A stretch of 64,000 nt of DNA, taken from NCBI RefSeq assembly GCF_003581425.1, contig NZ_QXTG01000002.1:1364001-1428000 (forward strand), in the 5' to 3' direction. Each line of letters starts with the position of its first letter. The first letter of the stretch is position 1. Positions 31,065 through 39,632 of the stretch are shown piece by piece. Both the position numbers and the translations under genes were made by a program. The notes beneath the pieces were generated by a model. That model was not told the DNA's origin. It did no database searches and saw only the letters and a program-made list of their open reading frames with translations. Source of the stretch: Amnibacterium setariae. Its GTDB lineage: Bacteria; Actinomycetota; Actinomycetes; Actinomycetales; Microbacteriaceae.

Positions 31065-31775
31065 GTGACGGCGGTCGTCGTCGGGGAGACCCGCGAGACC
31101 GCGACGGCCCGGGCGCTGCGCTTCTCCGCGTCGGGGCTGCGGCCCGCGCTCGCCGGGCAGCACATCGACATCCGCCTGACCGCGGAGGACGGGTACACCG
31201 CGCAGCGGTCCTACTCCCTCTCCTCCGCCGCCGGCGCCGACCCGATCGAGGTCACCGTCGAGCGGTTCGAGGACGGGGAGGTCTCCCCCTACCTCGTGGA
31301 CGGCGTCGCCGTCGGCGACGCCGTGGAGGTGCGCGGCCCGATCGGCGGCTGGCTCGTCTGGCGCCCCTCCGACGACCGCCGCCCCGTGCAGCTGATCGCC
31401 GGCGGCTCGGGCGTCGCCCCGCTGATGTCGATGCTGCGCACGCGGGAGGCGGCGCGGTCGACCGTCCCGTTCCGGCTGCTCTACGGCGTGACCGACCCGG
31501 ACCGCGTCTACTACCGCGACGAGCTGGACCGCATCGCGGCCGACGGGGTGCAGGTGGACCTCCGCTACTCCCGACGGGTGCCGGAGGGCAGCCCGCTGCA
31601 CGCGGGGCGGCTCACCCGGGACGACCTCGCGGCCCTGGTGGTGCCGCCGGCGGAGGATCCCTCGGTCTTCGTCTGCGGTCCGACCGGGTTCGTGGAGGCG
31701 GTCTCGGACGCGCTGCTCGCGCTCGGGCACCCGGAGGAGCGGATCCGCACGGAGCGGTTCGGACCGACCAGCTAG
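31065..31775 (+). CDS. FAD/NAD(P)-binding oxidoreductase (ferredoxin-reductase-like)
   Basis: A 236-residue FNR-type flavoprotein without an iron-sulfur domain: FAD-binding [14 protein letters not shown] (about 45-58), NAD(P)-binding [18 protein letters not shown] (about 108-125) and [18 protein letters not shown]. Cytoplasmic. Start GTG 31065, 13 bp after the Moco enzyme stop; the preceding in-frame codons contain no better start. Probably transfers electrons between NAD(P)H and the adjacent Moco protein; the direction is not known. Confidence 0.88.
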   Translation: MTAVVVGETRETATARALRFSASGLRPALAGQHIDIRLTAEDGYTAQRSYSLSSAAGADPIEVTVERFEDGEVSPYLVDGVAVGDAVEVRGPIGGWLVWRPSDDRRPVQLIAGGSGVAPLMSMLRTREAARSTVPFRLLYGVTDPDRVYYRDELDRIAADGVQVDLRYSRRVPEGSPLHAGRLTRDDLAALVVPPAEDPSVFVCGPTGFVEAVSDALLALGHPEERIRTERFGPTS

Positions 31776-31804
31776 GCCCGCCGTCCGGCGTGTCGCCGCA
31801 GGAC

Positions 31805-31834
31805 ACGCCCCCGCACCCCCGACTCTGGGGGCGT
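31805..31834 (+). terminator. Possible terminator after flavin reductase gene
   Basis: 8-bp arms (ACGCCCCC and its complement) with a 14-base loop, 30 bases after the stop codon. Modest strength. Confidence 0.4.
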
Positions 31835-31903
31835 CCCCAGGCGTGCTGCGGACCGCACCCGCACGTACCGTGGGCGTGCCGCATCCGCTCTGGGGGGACC
31901 GTC

Positions 31904-33730
31904 ATGCGCTCTGCCGCTGCACCTGCTCGTCCGCGAAGGGCCGCCCTGCGGCTCCGCCGCCGCATCCGCACCGGGGTCGCCGCGCTCGTGCTCGCCGCCG
32001 TCGCCACCACGGGAGCGCTCGTCGCGCTGCCCGCGCAGGCGGCGGAGAAGGGACCCTCGATCAAGCTCGTCCCGGGCGACCGCGTGATCACCGCCGCCTG
32101 GGGCGCGGTGCCCGGCGCGACCTCGTACACCGTGCGCCTGTCGAAGAAGAAGTCGCTCAGTCACGCCCGCGTCGTCACGACGAGGTCGCGGTCCGTGAAG
32201 CTCACGAAGACGGCGAACGGCACGAAGTACTACGTCGGCGTCACCGCGAACCGCGCCGTGATCACGCCGAGCACCGTGCGCAGCACCGTCGTCTCGGCCA
32301 AGCCCGCCAAGGGCGTGCCGTTCCCGGTCGGCAAGGTGACCGTGAAGTCGGGCCCCGCGGAGAACCAGGTCACGGTGTCCTGGACCGGCGGCGGCCGCGC
32401 GAACAAGGTCGCCGTCGTCGCGGGCTCCGAGGTGCTGACGGAGGGTCGGACGTTCCACTCCGGCTGGTACCCCGCGACCACGCGCTCCATCACGCTGACG
32501 GTGCCGGCGAAGTACCGCGCCTACGTCGGCGCGGGCACGGGCAACCCGGTCTGGGTCAAGGTCGTGCAGTCGAACGGCACGTCGAACGCCTACGGCGCCT
32601 TCTACTCCTACGCCCGCAAGTACCGCCCCTCCCCTCCGGGCACCTGGGCCTTCGCGAAGAGCGTCGTCCCGGCCGCCGACGTCGACCGCCTCACCGTCGC
32701 CGAGCTCAACACGCAGAGCGTCGGCTCGACCGACACCGCCAGCCCGGTCAACCGATGGGACCAGCGCGTCGGCCGCGTGGCGAAGCTGATCAACACGACG
32801 TCGCCGAAGATCGACCTGCTGCTGACGGCGGAGCTCGCGACGAACGTCACGGATGGCTGCGGCAACAAAGCCGTCGACCCGTACCGCTGCCGTAGCCACA
32901 CTCAGGTCGCGGACCTCGCGAAGCTCGTTCCCGGTCTGGCTCAGGCCGACTTCGACACCTACGACCGCGTGCTCGACCGAATGAACACCAAGGACCGCGC
33001 CGGTCACAAGCCTTGGGACGGCAAGGTCACGAACGGCGCTCACGTCTTCTTCAATCCCGACCGGCTGCAGCTCCTGGACTACGGCTACTACTCGCCGGCG
33101 ATGAGCCCCTCCGACCACTCGCTCGCGCGCGTCGAGGGCCTCGGCGTCTCGCCCTGGTCGGTGTCGGCCGTCGGCGCCGACCGCTGGCTGACCTGGGCGA
33201 AGCTCCAGGTGAGCTCGAGCGGCCGCGTCTTCTACGCGCTCGCCGCGCACTTCCCCGTGGGCGACTCCGCAGCCGTGCGCGCGGCGCGCGTGCAGGAGGC
33301 AGCGAAGGTCCGCGCGGCGATCGAGGCGCGGGCCGCGGGCACGCCGATCGTCTTCGGCGGGGACTTCAACTCCGACGCCACGCGCAACCCGCAGTCGGTG
33401 CAGCCGGTCTTCATCAAGGGCGGCTGGTTCGACACGGCCGCGGTGAGCGCGAAGTCGCAGCGCACCGGCATGAAGGTCAGCTCCGCGAACAGCTCGGGCC
33501 CGCAGGACTCCTCGAACCCGAAGGACTCCGGCTACAACCGCCGGCCGAACTGGCACAAGTACGAGACCAGCCGGATCGACTACATCCTGACCAAGAACAG
33601 CCCGTACACGTTCCGCTACGCGAACGTGCTGCGGCTCCACGCGGACGGCACGTTCGACAAGTCCGTGCAGGGCTCCGACCACAACATGCAGCTCGCCGAG
33701 GTGGGCATCGCGGGCACCCCGCAGCCCTAG
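31904..33730 (+). CDS. Secreted FN3-containing endonuclease/exonuclease/phosphatase-family protein
   Basis: A 608-residue exported protein. Residues 1-46 are a signal peptide with an Arg-rich start and cleavage near AQA. Residues about 50-135 look like a fibronectin type III domain and 138-240 like a second beta-sandwich. Residues about 258-605 are an EEP domain: LTVAELNTQSV, IVFGGDFNSDA, SRIDYILTK and QGSDHNMQLAEV carry the metal and catalytic Asp/Asn/His. It may be an extracellular DNase or phosphodiesterase. ATG 31904 has GGGGGGA upstream and starts the signal peptide. Confidence 0.85.
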   Translation: MRSAAAPARPRRAALRLRRRIRTGVAALVLAAVATTGALVALPAQAAEKGPSIKLVPGDRVITAAWGAVPGATSYTVRLSKKKSLSHARVVTTRSRSVKLTKTANGTKYYVGVTANRAVITPSTVRSTVVSAKPAKGVPFPVGKVTVKSGPAENQVTVSWTGGGRANKVAVVAGSEVLTEGRTFHSGWYPATTRSITLTVPAKYRAYVGAGTGNPVWVKVVQSNGTSNAYGAFYSYARKYRPSPPGTWAFAKSVVPAADVDRLTVAELNTQSVGSTDTASPVNRWDQRVGRVAKLINTTSPKIDLLLTAELATNVTDGCGNKAVDPYRCRSHTQVADLAKLVPGLAQADFDTYDRVLDRMNTKDRAGHKPWDGKVTNGAHVFFNPDRLQLLDYGYYSPAMSPSDHSLARVEGLGVSPWSVSAVGADRWLTWAKLQVSSSGRVFYALAAHFPVGDSAAVRAARVQEAAKVRAAIEARAAGTPIVFGGDFNSDATRNPQSVQPVFIKGGWFDTAAVSAKSQRTGMKVSSANSSGPQDSSNPKDSGYNRRPNWHKYETSRIDYILTKNSPYTFRYANVLRLHADGTFDKSVQGSDHNMQLAEVGIAGTPQP

Positions 33731-33742
33731 GCCCGGCCGATT

Positions 33743-33793
33743 CCGTTTTGAAGGAGTTCCTGCGCGGATCGCGCAGGAACTCCTTCAAAACGG
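33743..33793. terminator. 23-bp perfect hairpin (TTTTGAAGGAGTTCC family)
   Basis: Perfect 23-base arms with a five-base loop GGATC fill the convergent gap between the nuclease and acs genes. The arm core recurs at 47883-47941. Confidence 0.8.
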
Positions 33794-33799
33794 ATGGGG

Positions 33800-35770
33800 T
33801 CAGTCCTCGGGGGCGGCCGTCGCCATCCCGCCGCGGATCGTGTCCATGACGGTCGTGTCGGCGAGGGTCGTCACGTCGCCGACCGGCCGGTTCTCGGCGA
33901 CGTCGCGCAGCAGGCGGCGCATGATCTTGCCGGAGCGGGTCTTCGGCAGCTCGGCGACGACCAGGATCTGCCGCGGCCGCGCGATCTTGCCGATCTGCTT
34001 CGCGACCCACTCGCGCAGCTCCGTCGCGACCTCGGGACCGCCGTCGCCGGCCTCCCCGCGCAGGATCACGAACGCGACGACGGCCTGCCCGGTCGTCTCG
34101 TCGGAGGCGCCGACGACCGCGGCCTCCGCGACCTTCGGGTTCGCGACGAGCGCCGACTCGATCTCGGTGGTGGAGAGCCGGTGCCCCGCGACGTTCATCA
34201 CGTCGTCGACGCGGCCGAGCAGCCACAGGTCGCCGTCGGCGTCCTTCTTCGCGCCGTCGCCGGCGAAGTACTTGCCCGGGAACCGGGACCAGTACGTCTC
34301 CCGGTACCGCTCGGGGTCGCCCCAGATCGTGCGGAGCATGGAGGGCCACGGCTCGGTGAGCACGAGGTACCCGCCCGACCCGTCCGGCACGCTGTTCCCG
34401 GCGTCGTCCACGACGTCCGCCCCGATGCCCGGCAGCGCCTTCATCGCGGCGCCCGGCTTGCCGGCCGTGACGCCCGGCAGCGGGCTGATCATCAGGGAGC
34501 CGGTCTCGGTCTGCCACCAGGTGTCGACCACGGGCGTGCGGCCGCTCCCGATGTGCTCGCGGTACCAGACGTACGCCTCCGGGTTGATCGGCTCCCCCAC
34601 GCTGCCGATGATGCGCAGCGACGACAGGTCGTACTTCGCCGGGATGTCCGCGCCCCACTTCATGAAGGTGCGGATCGCCGTGGGCGCGCAGTAGAGGATC
34701 GAGACGCCGTAGCGCTCGACGATCTCCCACCAGCGACCCTTGTGCGGCGCGTCCGGCGCGCCCTCGTAGATGACGGAGGTCGTGGCGTTCGCGAGCGGTC
34801 CGTAGACGACGTAGGAGTGCCCGGTGACCCAGCCGATGTCGGCCGCGGTCCAGTAGACGTCGGTCTCGGGCTTCAGGTCGAAGACCTCCCACTGCGTCCA
34901 GGAGGTGCCGAGCAGGTAGCCCGCGGAGGTGTGCAGGATCCCCTTCGGCTTCCCGGTCGTGCCGGACGTGTACATGACGTAGAGGGGGTGTTCGGCGTCG
35001 AACGCCTGCGCCTCGTGGGTCCGCTCGGCGACGTCGACCGTGTCGTGCCACCAGAGGTCGCGGCCGTCGACCATCGCGACGTCGGACCCGGTCCGCTTGA
35101 CGACCACCGTGGTCCGCACGTCCGGGCAGCGCTCGAGCGCCTCGTCGACGACCGGCTTCAGCGGCACCTCGGCGCCCTTGCGCCAGCCGCCGTCCGCGGT
35201 CAGCACGACCCGAGCGTCGCAGTCGAGGATGCGCGTGGCGAGCGCGTCCGCGGAGAAGCCGCCGAACACGACGGTGTGCGGGGCGCCGATGCGCGCGCAC
35301 GCCAGCATCGCGACGACCGTCTCGAGGATCATCGGCATGTAGATCGCGACCCGGTCGCCGGCCTGCACGCCGAGCCCCTCGAGCACGTTCGCGGCCTGGC
35401 AGACCCGCTCGGTCAGCTCGCGGTAGGTGACGGAGGACCGGTCCCCGTCCGGCTCGCCCTCGAAGTGGTAGGCGACCCGGTCGCCGAGCCCGGCCTCCAC
35501 GTGCCGGTCGAGGCAGTTCACCGCGACGTTGAGCTTCCCGCCGACGAACCACTTCGCGAACGGGGCGTCGGACCAGTCGAGCACCTGCTCGAACGGCTCT
35601 GCCCAGGTCAGGCGCTTCGCCCGCTCGCCCCAGAACGCGACTCGGTCGGCGTCCGCCTCCGCGTAGATCGAGGCGTCGACGTTCGCCTGCGCGGCGAACT
35701 CGGGGCTGGGCGGGAACGTGCGGTCCTCGGAGGCGAGGTTGTCCAGCGCGGAGGTCGTGGTGTCGGTCAC
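33800..35770 (-). CDS. acs: Acetyl-CoA synthetase
   Basis: A 656-residue AMP-forming acetate:CoA ligase of normal length. Landmarks: the AMP-binding P-loop YTSGTTGKPKGILHT (about 262-276), DVYWTAADIGWVTGHSYVVY, DTWWQTETGSLMISPLPG and the acetylation-regulated lysine in KTRSGKIMRRLLRD near the C-terminus. Converts acetate, ATP and CoA to acetyl-CoA. GTG 35770 (VTDTTTSALDN) is preferred, with a GGAAGGA ribosome binding site; a longer frame to 35848 adds low-complexity residues. Confidence 0.95.
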   Translation of the reverse strand: MTDTTTSALDNLASEDRTFPPSPEFAAQANVDASIYAEADADRVAFWGERAKRLTWAEPFEQVLDWSDAPFAKWFVGGKLNVAVNCLDRHVEAGLGDRVAYHFEGEPDGDRSSVTYRELTERVCQAANVLEGLGVQAGDRVAIYMPMILETVVAMLACARIGAPHTVVFGGFSADALATRILDCDARVVLTADGGWRKGAEVPLKPVVDEALERCPDVRTTVVVKRTGSDVAMVDGRDLWWHDTVDVAERTHEAQAFDAEHPLYVMYTSGTTGKPKGILHTSAGYLLGTSWTQWEVFDLKPETDVYWTAADIGWVTGHSYVVYGPLANATTSVIYEGAPDAPHKGRWWEIVERYGVSILYCAPTAIRTFMKWGADIPAKYDLSSLRIIGSVGEPINPEAYVWYREHIGSGRTPVVDTWWQTETGSLMISPLPGVTAGKPGAAMKALPGIGADVVDDAGNSVPDGSGGYLVLTEPWPSMLRTIWGDPERYRETYWSRFPGKYFAGDGAKKDADGDLWLLGRVDDVMNVAGHRLSTTEIESALVANPKVAEAAVVGASDETTGQAVVAFVILRGEAGDGGPEVATELREWVAKQIGKIARPRQILVVAELPKTRSGKIMRRLLRDVAENRPVGDVTTLADTTVMDTIRGGMATAAPED

Positions 35771-35943
35771 GGGTGCGGCGTCCTTCCGGGCAGCGTCGAC
35801 GGCGCCCACGGCCGAATCTACGCGGAGGGCGGCCGGAGCCGCCTGCACCGCGCATCCGGAGCGCGCGGTGCGGGCGCAGCGATCCGTCGATTCGGCCGCT
35901 CGGGCGCGGCGTGATAGGCCGGAGCCGACGCGGAGGAGGCGGC

Positions 35944-37197
35944 ATGACGCGGATGGTGGTCGTCGGCGGCGGCGCGAGCGCGGTGCTGACCGCGGCGGCG
36001 GCGACGCGGCACGAGGGCGTCGAGGAGGTCGTCCTCGTCGAGCGGTCCCCGCGGCCGGGCCCGGGGCTCGCCTACGGCGCGGCCGCGCCGCACCACCGCC
36101 TCAACTCCCCAGCGGGCCGGATGAGCGCGTGGGAGGACGACCCGGCGCACTTCCTCGCCTGGTCGGCCGGGACGACGGAGCCGCAGGGCGCCGCGGACTT
36201 CTCGCCGAGGCGGTTCTACGGGGACTACCTCGAGGCGGTGCTGCGGGCGCTGCCGCGGGTCCGGGTGGTCCGCGGGGAGGCCGTCGGCCTCGAGCGCGGC
36301 GTCGACCGCGCCGACACCCGGGTGCGCCTGGCGGACGGGGACGCGCTGCGCGCCGACGCGGTCGTGCTCGCCCTCGGCAACCCGCCGCCGTCGGGGCGCG
36401 CCGCGGACCTCGCCGCCGCCGGGACCCGCGTCGTGCGCGATCCGTGGGCGCCGGGCGCGCTGGACGGGCTGGGCCGCGACGTGCTGCTGATCGGCACGGG
36501 CCTGACGACGGTCGACGTCGCGACCTCGCTGGCCCGGGCCGACCCGGCGGTGCGACTGACCGCGACGAGCCGGCACCTCCTGCTCCCCCGGGTGCACCTG
36601 GACGAGCCGCAGCCCGCGGGCCCCGGCATCGCAGGAGAGCCGCGGCGGCTCGCGGACGTGATCCACGGGTTCCGCGACCGCCTCCGCGCCGCGGAGACGG
36701 CCGGGACCGCCTGGCAGGCCGAGGTCGACGGCGTCCGCCCGCAGGTCAACCGGCTGTGGGCGGCGCTCCCGAGCGCCGACCGGGTGCGCTTCGTGCGGCA
36801 TGTGTCGCGGCACTGGGAGGTGCACCGGCACCGCATGAGCCCGGTCGTCGCGGCCGAGCTGCAGGCGCTGCTCGACGGCGGCCGGCTGGTCCTCGGTGCC
36901 CCGGTCGGCGCGTACGACGCCGTCGTCGACTGCACCGGTCCCCGACCCGTCGCCTCGCGCGGGTGGAACCCGCTCGTGGACGACCTCCTCGCGCGCGGCG
37001 CGGCCCGGCCGGACGCGCTCGGCATCGGGTTCGAAGTCGACGCCGAGGGACGGGTGCGGACGGCGTCCGGCGCGGTGGACGACCGGCTGCTGGTCGTAGG
37101 TCCCGCTCGCCGCGGGTCGCAGTGGGAGTCCACCGCGATCCCCGAGATCCGTGCCCACGCGACGGCCGTCGCGGGCGCCGTCGCCCGGCTCCGCTGA
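35944..37197 (+). CDS. FAD/NAD(P)-binding protein (YdhS-like)
   Basis: A 417-residue protein that starts with a dinucleotide-binding motif VVVGGGASAVLTAAAA and continues with GPGLAYGAAAPHHRLNSPAG, typical of the FAD-NAD(P)-binding (YdhS/HI0933-like) family. A second Rossmann motif is visible at DVLLIGTGLTTVDVATSLA, and DDRLLVVGPARRG near the C-terminus. Soluble oxidoreductase of unknown substrate. ATG 35944 follows a GGAGGCGGC ribosome binding site. Divergent from acs. Confidence 0.82.
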   Translation: MTRMVVVGGGASAVLTAAAATRHEGVEEVVLVERSPRPGPGLAYGAAAPHHRLNSPAGRMSAWEDDPAHFLAWSAGTTEPQGAADFSPRRFYGDYLEAVLRALPRVRVVRGEAVGLERGVDRADTRVRLADGDALRADAVVLALGNPPPSGRAADLAAAGTRVVRDPWAPGALDGLGRDVLLIGTGLTTVDVATSLARADPAVRLTATSRHLLLPRVHLDEPQPAGPGIAGEPRRLADVIHGFRDRLRAAETAGTAWQAEVDGVRPQVNRLWAALPSADRVRFVRHVSRHWEVHRHRMSPVVAAELQALLDGGRLVLGAPVGAYDAVVDCTGPRPVASRGWNPLVDDLLARGAARPDALGIGFEVDAEGRVRTASGAVDDRLLVVGPARRGSQWESTAIPEIRAHATAVAGAVARLR

Positions 37198-37300
37198 CCC
37201 TCCTCCGTCCCCGCACCGCGAGCGCCGCCGATCGTCGAGCGCAGGCGGAACATGCGGCTGACCAGGAGCGTTGTACTCCTTGGAGCAGAAGGAGGACCCG

Positions 37301-37558
37301 ATGAACGGTGATCGAGTCGAGGTCGTCGTCGACATGGGCGACGGCACGAGGACGTACGAGGTCGAGGCGACGCGGGCCGGCCGGCGGGTCGACGTGCGGA
37401 CCGGGCGGGGCCTGGTCGAGGTCGTCGAGGTGACGCGCGGCGGCACGCCCGTGCGGACGGCGCGGTTCATGGCGCAGCGCGTCGTGGCGATGGTGGAGCA
37501 CCCCGCCTCCGACGAGAGCGGCGCGGAGGAGGTCGTCACGCTGCACCGCGCGGCGTGA
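37301..37558 (+). CDS. Hypothetical small protein (85 aa)
   Basis: ATG 37301 is preceded by an excellent ribosome binding site, AGAAGGAGGA. The 85-residue product is beta-rich (VEVVVDMGDGTRTYEVEA, RRVDVRTGRGLVEVVEVTRG) with an acidic C-terminus; no membrane segment. The family is not recognised. It ends three bases before the convergent GPP34 gene. Confidence 0.7.
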   Translation: MNGDRVEVVVDMGDGTRTYEVEATRAGRRVDVRTGRGLVEVVEVTRGGTPVRTARFMAQRVVAMVEHPASDESGAEEVVTLHRAA

Positions 37559-37561
37559 GCC

Positions 37562-38251
37562 TCAGCTCGTCGTCGCGACCGTGGTCGTGGCGATCACCGC
37601 GGTCGTGGTGACGGCGGTCACGGCCGCCTGAACGGCCTCGCGCACGGCGGCCGCCGCCCAGTCGCTCTCCGCGAGCGCGGCGACGCGGCGCTTCGCGTCG
37701 CGGGCGCCCGCGCCGCGCAGGTCGAGCACGGGCGCGAGCCGGTCCAGGGCCCCGAGGATGCCGGCGAGCGCGACAGAGCGCTCGTCCGGCGCCGCGCCGG
37801 CGACCACGACGGCGGCCAGCCGGTCGCGCACCGCCGCCTCGTGCGTCGACGCGGTCGCGGGCCAGCGGGTCCGCGGGAAGAGCCCCAGGACCCGGTCGTC
37901 GTGGCGCTCGAGCAGCCCGCGGCCGGCGAGGCGCTCGGCGAGGCGGTCCTCGAGGCCGTCGCCGACCCGTCCGGCGAGATCGGCCGCCGTCCGCGGCTTC
38001 TCGGCGATCAGGGCGCGGGCCGTCGCGAGCACGTCGTCGTCGACGGGCACCTCGGTGACCGCGACCTTCGGCGTGCGCCAGCGACTCGTCGCGGGTTCGA
38101 CAACGACCGCTCCGCGCAGCGCGAGCTCGGCGAGCACGGCCGCGCCGAGCGGCACGCGGACGTCCACCCACATGGCGGGCGTCGTGCCCTTCTCGTCGTC
38201 GAGCAGGAGCAGCAGCAGGTCCTCGGCGATCAGCGTCTCCACGGCCCGCAC
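37562..38251 (-). CDS. GPP34 (GOLPH3)-family phosphoprotein
   Basis: A 229-residue protein beginning ETLIAEDLLLLLLDDEKGT, the N-terminal signature of the GPP34 family, followed by VLAELALRGAVVVE and LERHDDRVLGLFPRTRWPA. Eukaryotic members bind phosphatidylinositol-4-phosphate at the Golgi; the role of the common actinobacterial members is not established. GTG 38251 or GTG 38242 could be the start. The C-terminal 25 residues are a Thr/Val/Ala-rich tail. Confidence 0.85.
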   Translation of the reverse strand: MRAVETLIAEDLLLLLLDDEKGTTPAMWVDVRVPLGAAVLAELALRGAVVVEPATSRWRTPKVAVTEVPVDDDVLATARALIAEKPRTAADLAGRVGDGLEDRLAERLAGRGLLERHDDRVLGLFPRTRWPATASTHEAAVRDRLAAVVVAGAAPDERSVALAGILGALDRLAPVLDLRGAGARDAKRRVAALAESDWAAAAVREAVQAAVTAVTTTAVIATTTVATTS

Positions 38252-38298
38252 GGTAGGGCGCTCGCATCGGAGCCGACTGCGGATCGCCGAGCAGGGCC

Positions 38299-38347
38299 TT
38301 GACAGCACGACGCGAGGTTCCTAGGTTCATTGGTCAAGTAATGAACC
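38299..38347 (+). promoter_or_regulatory. YtrA-type promoter with perfect operator palindrome
   Basis: TTGACA (38299-38304), a 17-base spacer and TAGGTT (38322-38327) form a near-ideal promoter. A perfect palindrome GGTTCATT-N8-AATGAACC (38324-38347) covers the -10 box and the transcription start, the expected position for the GntR/YtrA repressor encoded just downstream. Confidence 0.85.
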
Positions 38348-38358
38348 AGGGAGGCGCG

Positions 38359-38718
38359 GTGCTCACGGACGATCGTCCGATCTTCCAGCAGATCGCGGAT
38401 CAGCTGGCCGACGGCATCCTCGCCGGCACGTACCCGCCCGGTGCGGCGGTGCCGTCGACCAACGAGCTCGCCGCGTTCCACCGCATCAATCCCGCGACCG
38501 TCGGCAAGGGCGTCAACGTCCTCGTCGACGCCGGCGTGCTCGAGAAGCGCCGCGGTCTCGGGATGTACGTCACGGAGGGCGCGCGCGAGCGCCTCCTCGC
38601 CGATCGGCGGGCGGCGTTCGCCCGCGACTTCGTCGCACCCCTGCTCGCGGAGGCCGGCTCGCTCGGCCTGCCGGTCGCCGAGGTGCACCGCATCATCGAC
38701 CAGGAAGTGGAGCAATGA
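38359..38718 (+). CDS. GntR-family regulator, YtrA type
   Basis: A 119-residue short GntR protein: winged HTH (RPIFQQIADQLADGILAG, PSTNELAAFHRINPATVGKG) and a short C-terminal helix region, without a large ligand domain, as in the YtrA subfamily that controls ABC exporters. GTG 38359 is chosen because AGGGAGG lies right upstream and the protein then starts LTDDRPIFQQ like its relatives; an ATG at 38341 is inside the operator. It overlaps the ABC ATPase gene by four bases. Confidence 0.9.
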   Translation: MLTDDRPIFQQIADQLADGILAGTYPPGAAVPSTNELAAFHRINPATVGKGVNVLVDAGVLEKRRGLGMYVTEGARERLLADRRAAFARDFVAPLLAEAGSLGLPVAEVHRIIDQEVEQ

Positions 38719-39632
38719 CCGCATCCGCGATCCGGCTGACCGGCGTGAGCCGGCGGTTCGGCAGGACGACCGCCCTCGACGACGTGACGGCGGAGGTGCC
38801 CGCGGGCGTCGTCTGCGGCCTGCTCGGCCGCAACGGCGCCGGCAAGACCACGCTCATGTCGATCCTCGCCGGGCACGACCGCCCGTCGGCCGGCACCGTC
38901 GAGGTGCTCGGCAGCGACCCGTTCGAGCACGCCGACGTGATGGGCTCGATCAGCCTCATCCGCGACAACCAGCGCTACCCGGAGGACTTCAAGCTGAAGC
39001 ACGTCCTCCGCGTCGTGCCCCGCTTCCACGAGCGGTGGGACGCGGAGCTCGCCGCCGAGCTGATCGACGCCTTCCGCCTGCCCTCCCGCACGACCGTGAA
39101 GAAGATGTCGCGCGGCCAGCAGTCGGGCCTCGGCATCGTGATCGGGCTCGCCTCCCGGGCGCCGCTCACCGTCTTCGACGAGCCCTACCTCGGGCTCGAC
39201 GCGACCGCGCGCCGCGTCTTCGCGGACCGCCTGCTCGCGGCGCGGCTCGACGATGCGGCGGCGCGCACGATCGTGCTGTCGACGCACCTGATCGACGAGA
39301 TGGAGCAGCTGCTCGACCACGTGGTCGTGCTCGACGGCGGCCGGCTGGTCCGCACGGGCACGACGGAGGAGGTGACCGCGGGCGCCCACTCGCTGAGCGG
39401 CGCGGCGGCGGCGGTCGAGCGGGTCGCCGCGGGGCGCACGCCGCTCAGCAGCCACCGCGTCGGCGGGCTGCTGTCGCTCGTGTTCGCCGGCGAGGCGCCC
39501 GCGGGGCTCGCCGAGGAGGCGGCCGCGGCCGGCGTGCAGGTCGCGCCGGTCGGGCTGCAGGAGCTGGTCGCGGCGTTCGGCGCGGGCGACGGGGCCGAGG
39601 TCCGGGCCGAGCGCGAGGGAGCGGCGGCATGA
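38715..39632 (+). CDS. ABC transporter ATP-binding protein
   Basis: A 305-residue ABC ATPase: Walker A GRNGAGKTT (about 40-48), Walker B LTVFDEPYLGLDA and the switch His in VLSTHLIDEM. The signature loop reads SRGQQSG rather than SGGQ. This divergence is common in YtrB-like exporters. A C-terminal domain of about 85 residues follows. Overlaps both its neighbours (ATGA at each side), so regulator, ATPase and first permease are translationally coupled. Confidence 0.9.
   Translation: MTASAIRLTGVSRRFGRTTALDDVTAEVPAGVVCGLLGRNGAGKTTLMSILAGHDRPSAGTVEVLGSDPFEHADVMGSISLIRDNQRYPEDFKLKHVLRVVPRFHERWDAELAAELIDAFRLPSRTTVKKMSRGQQSGLGIVIGLASRAPLTVFDEPYLGLDATARRVFADRLLAARLDDAAARTIVLSTHLIDEMEQLLDHVVVLDGGRLVRTGTTEEVTAGAHSLSGAAAAVERVAAGRTPLSSHRVGGLLSLVFAGEAPAGLAEEAAAAGVQVAPVGLQELVAAFGAGDGAEVRAEREGAAA

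Noticed and set aside
29387-31198. Long open frames extending moaA and the Moco gene upstream
   Set aside because: The extensions overlap each other's divergent genes and show no family similarity; starts were set at the first residues matching the families.
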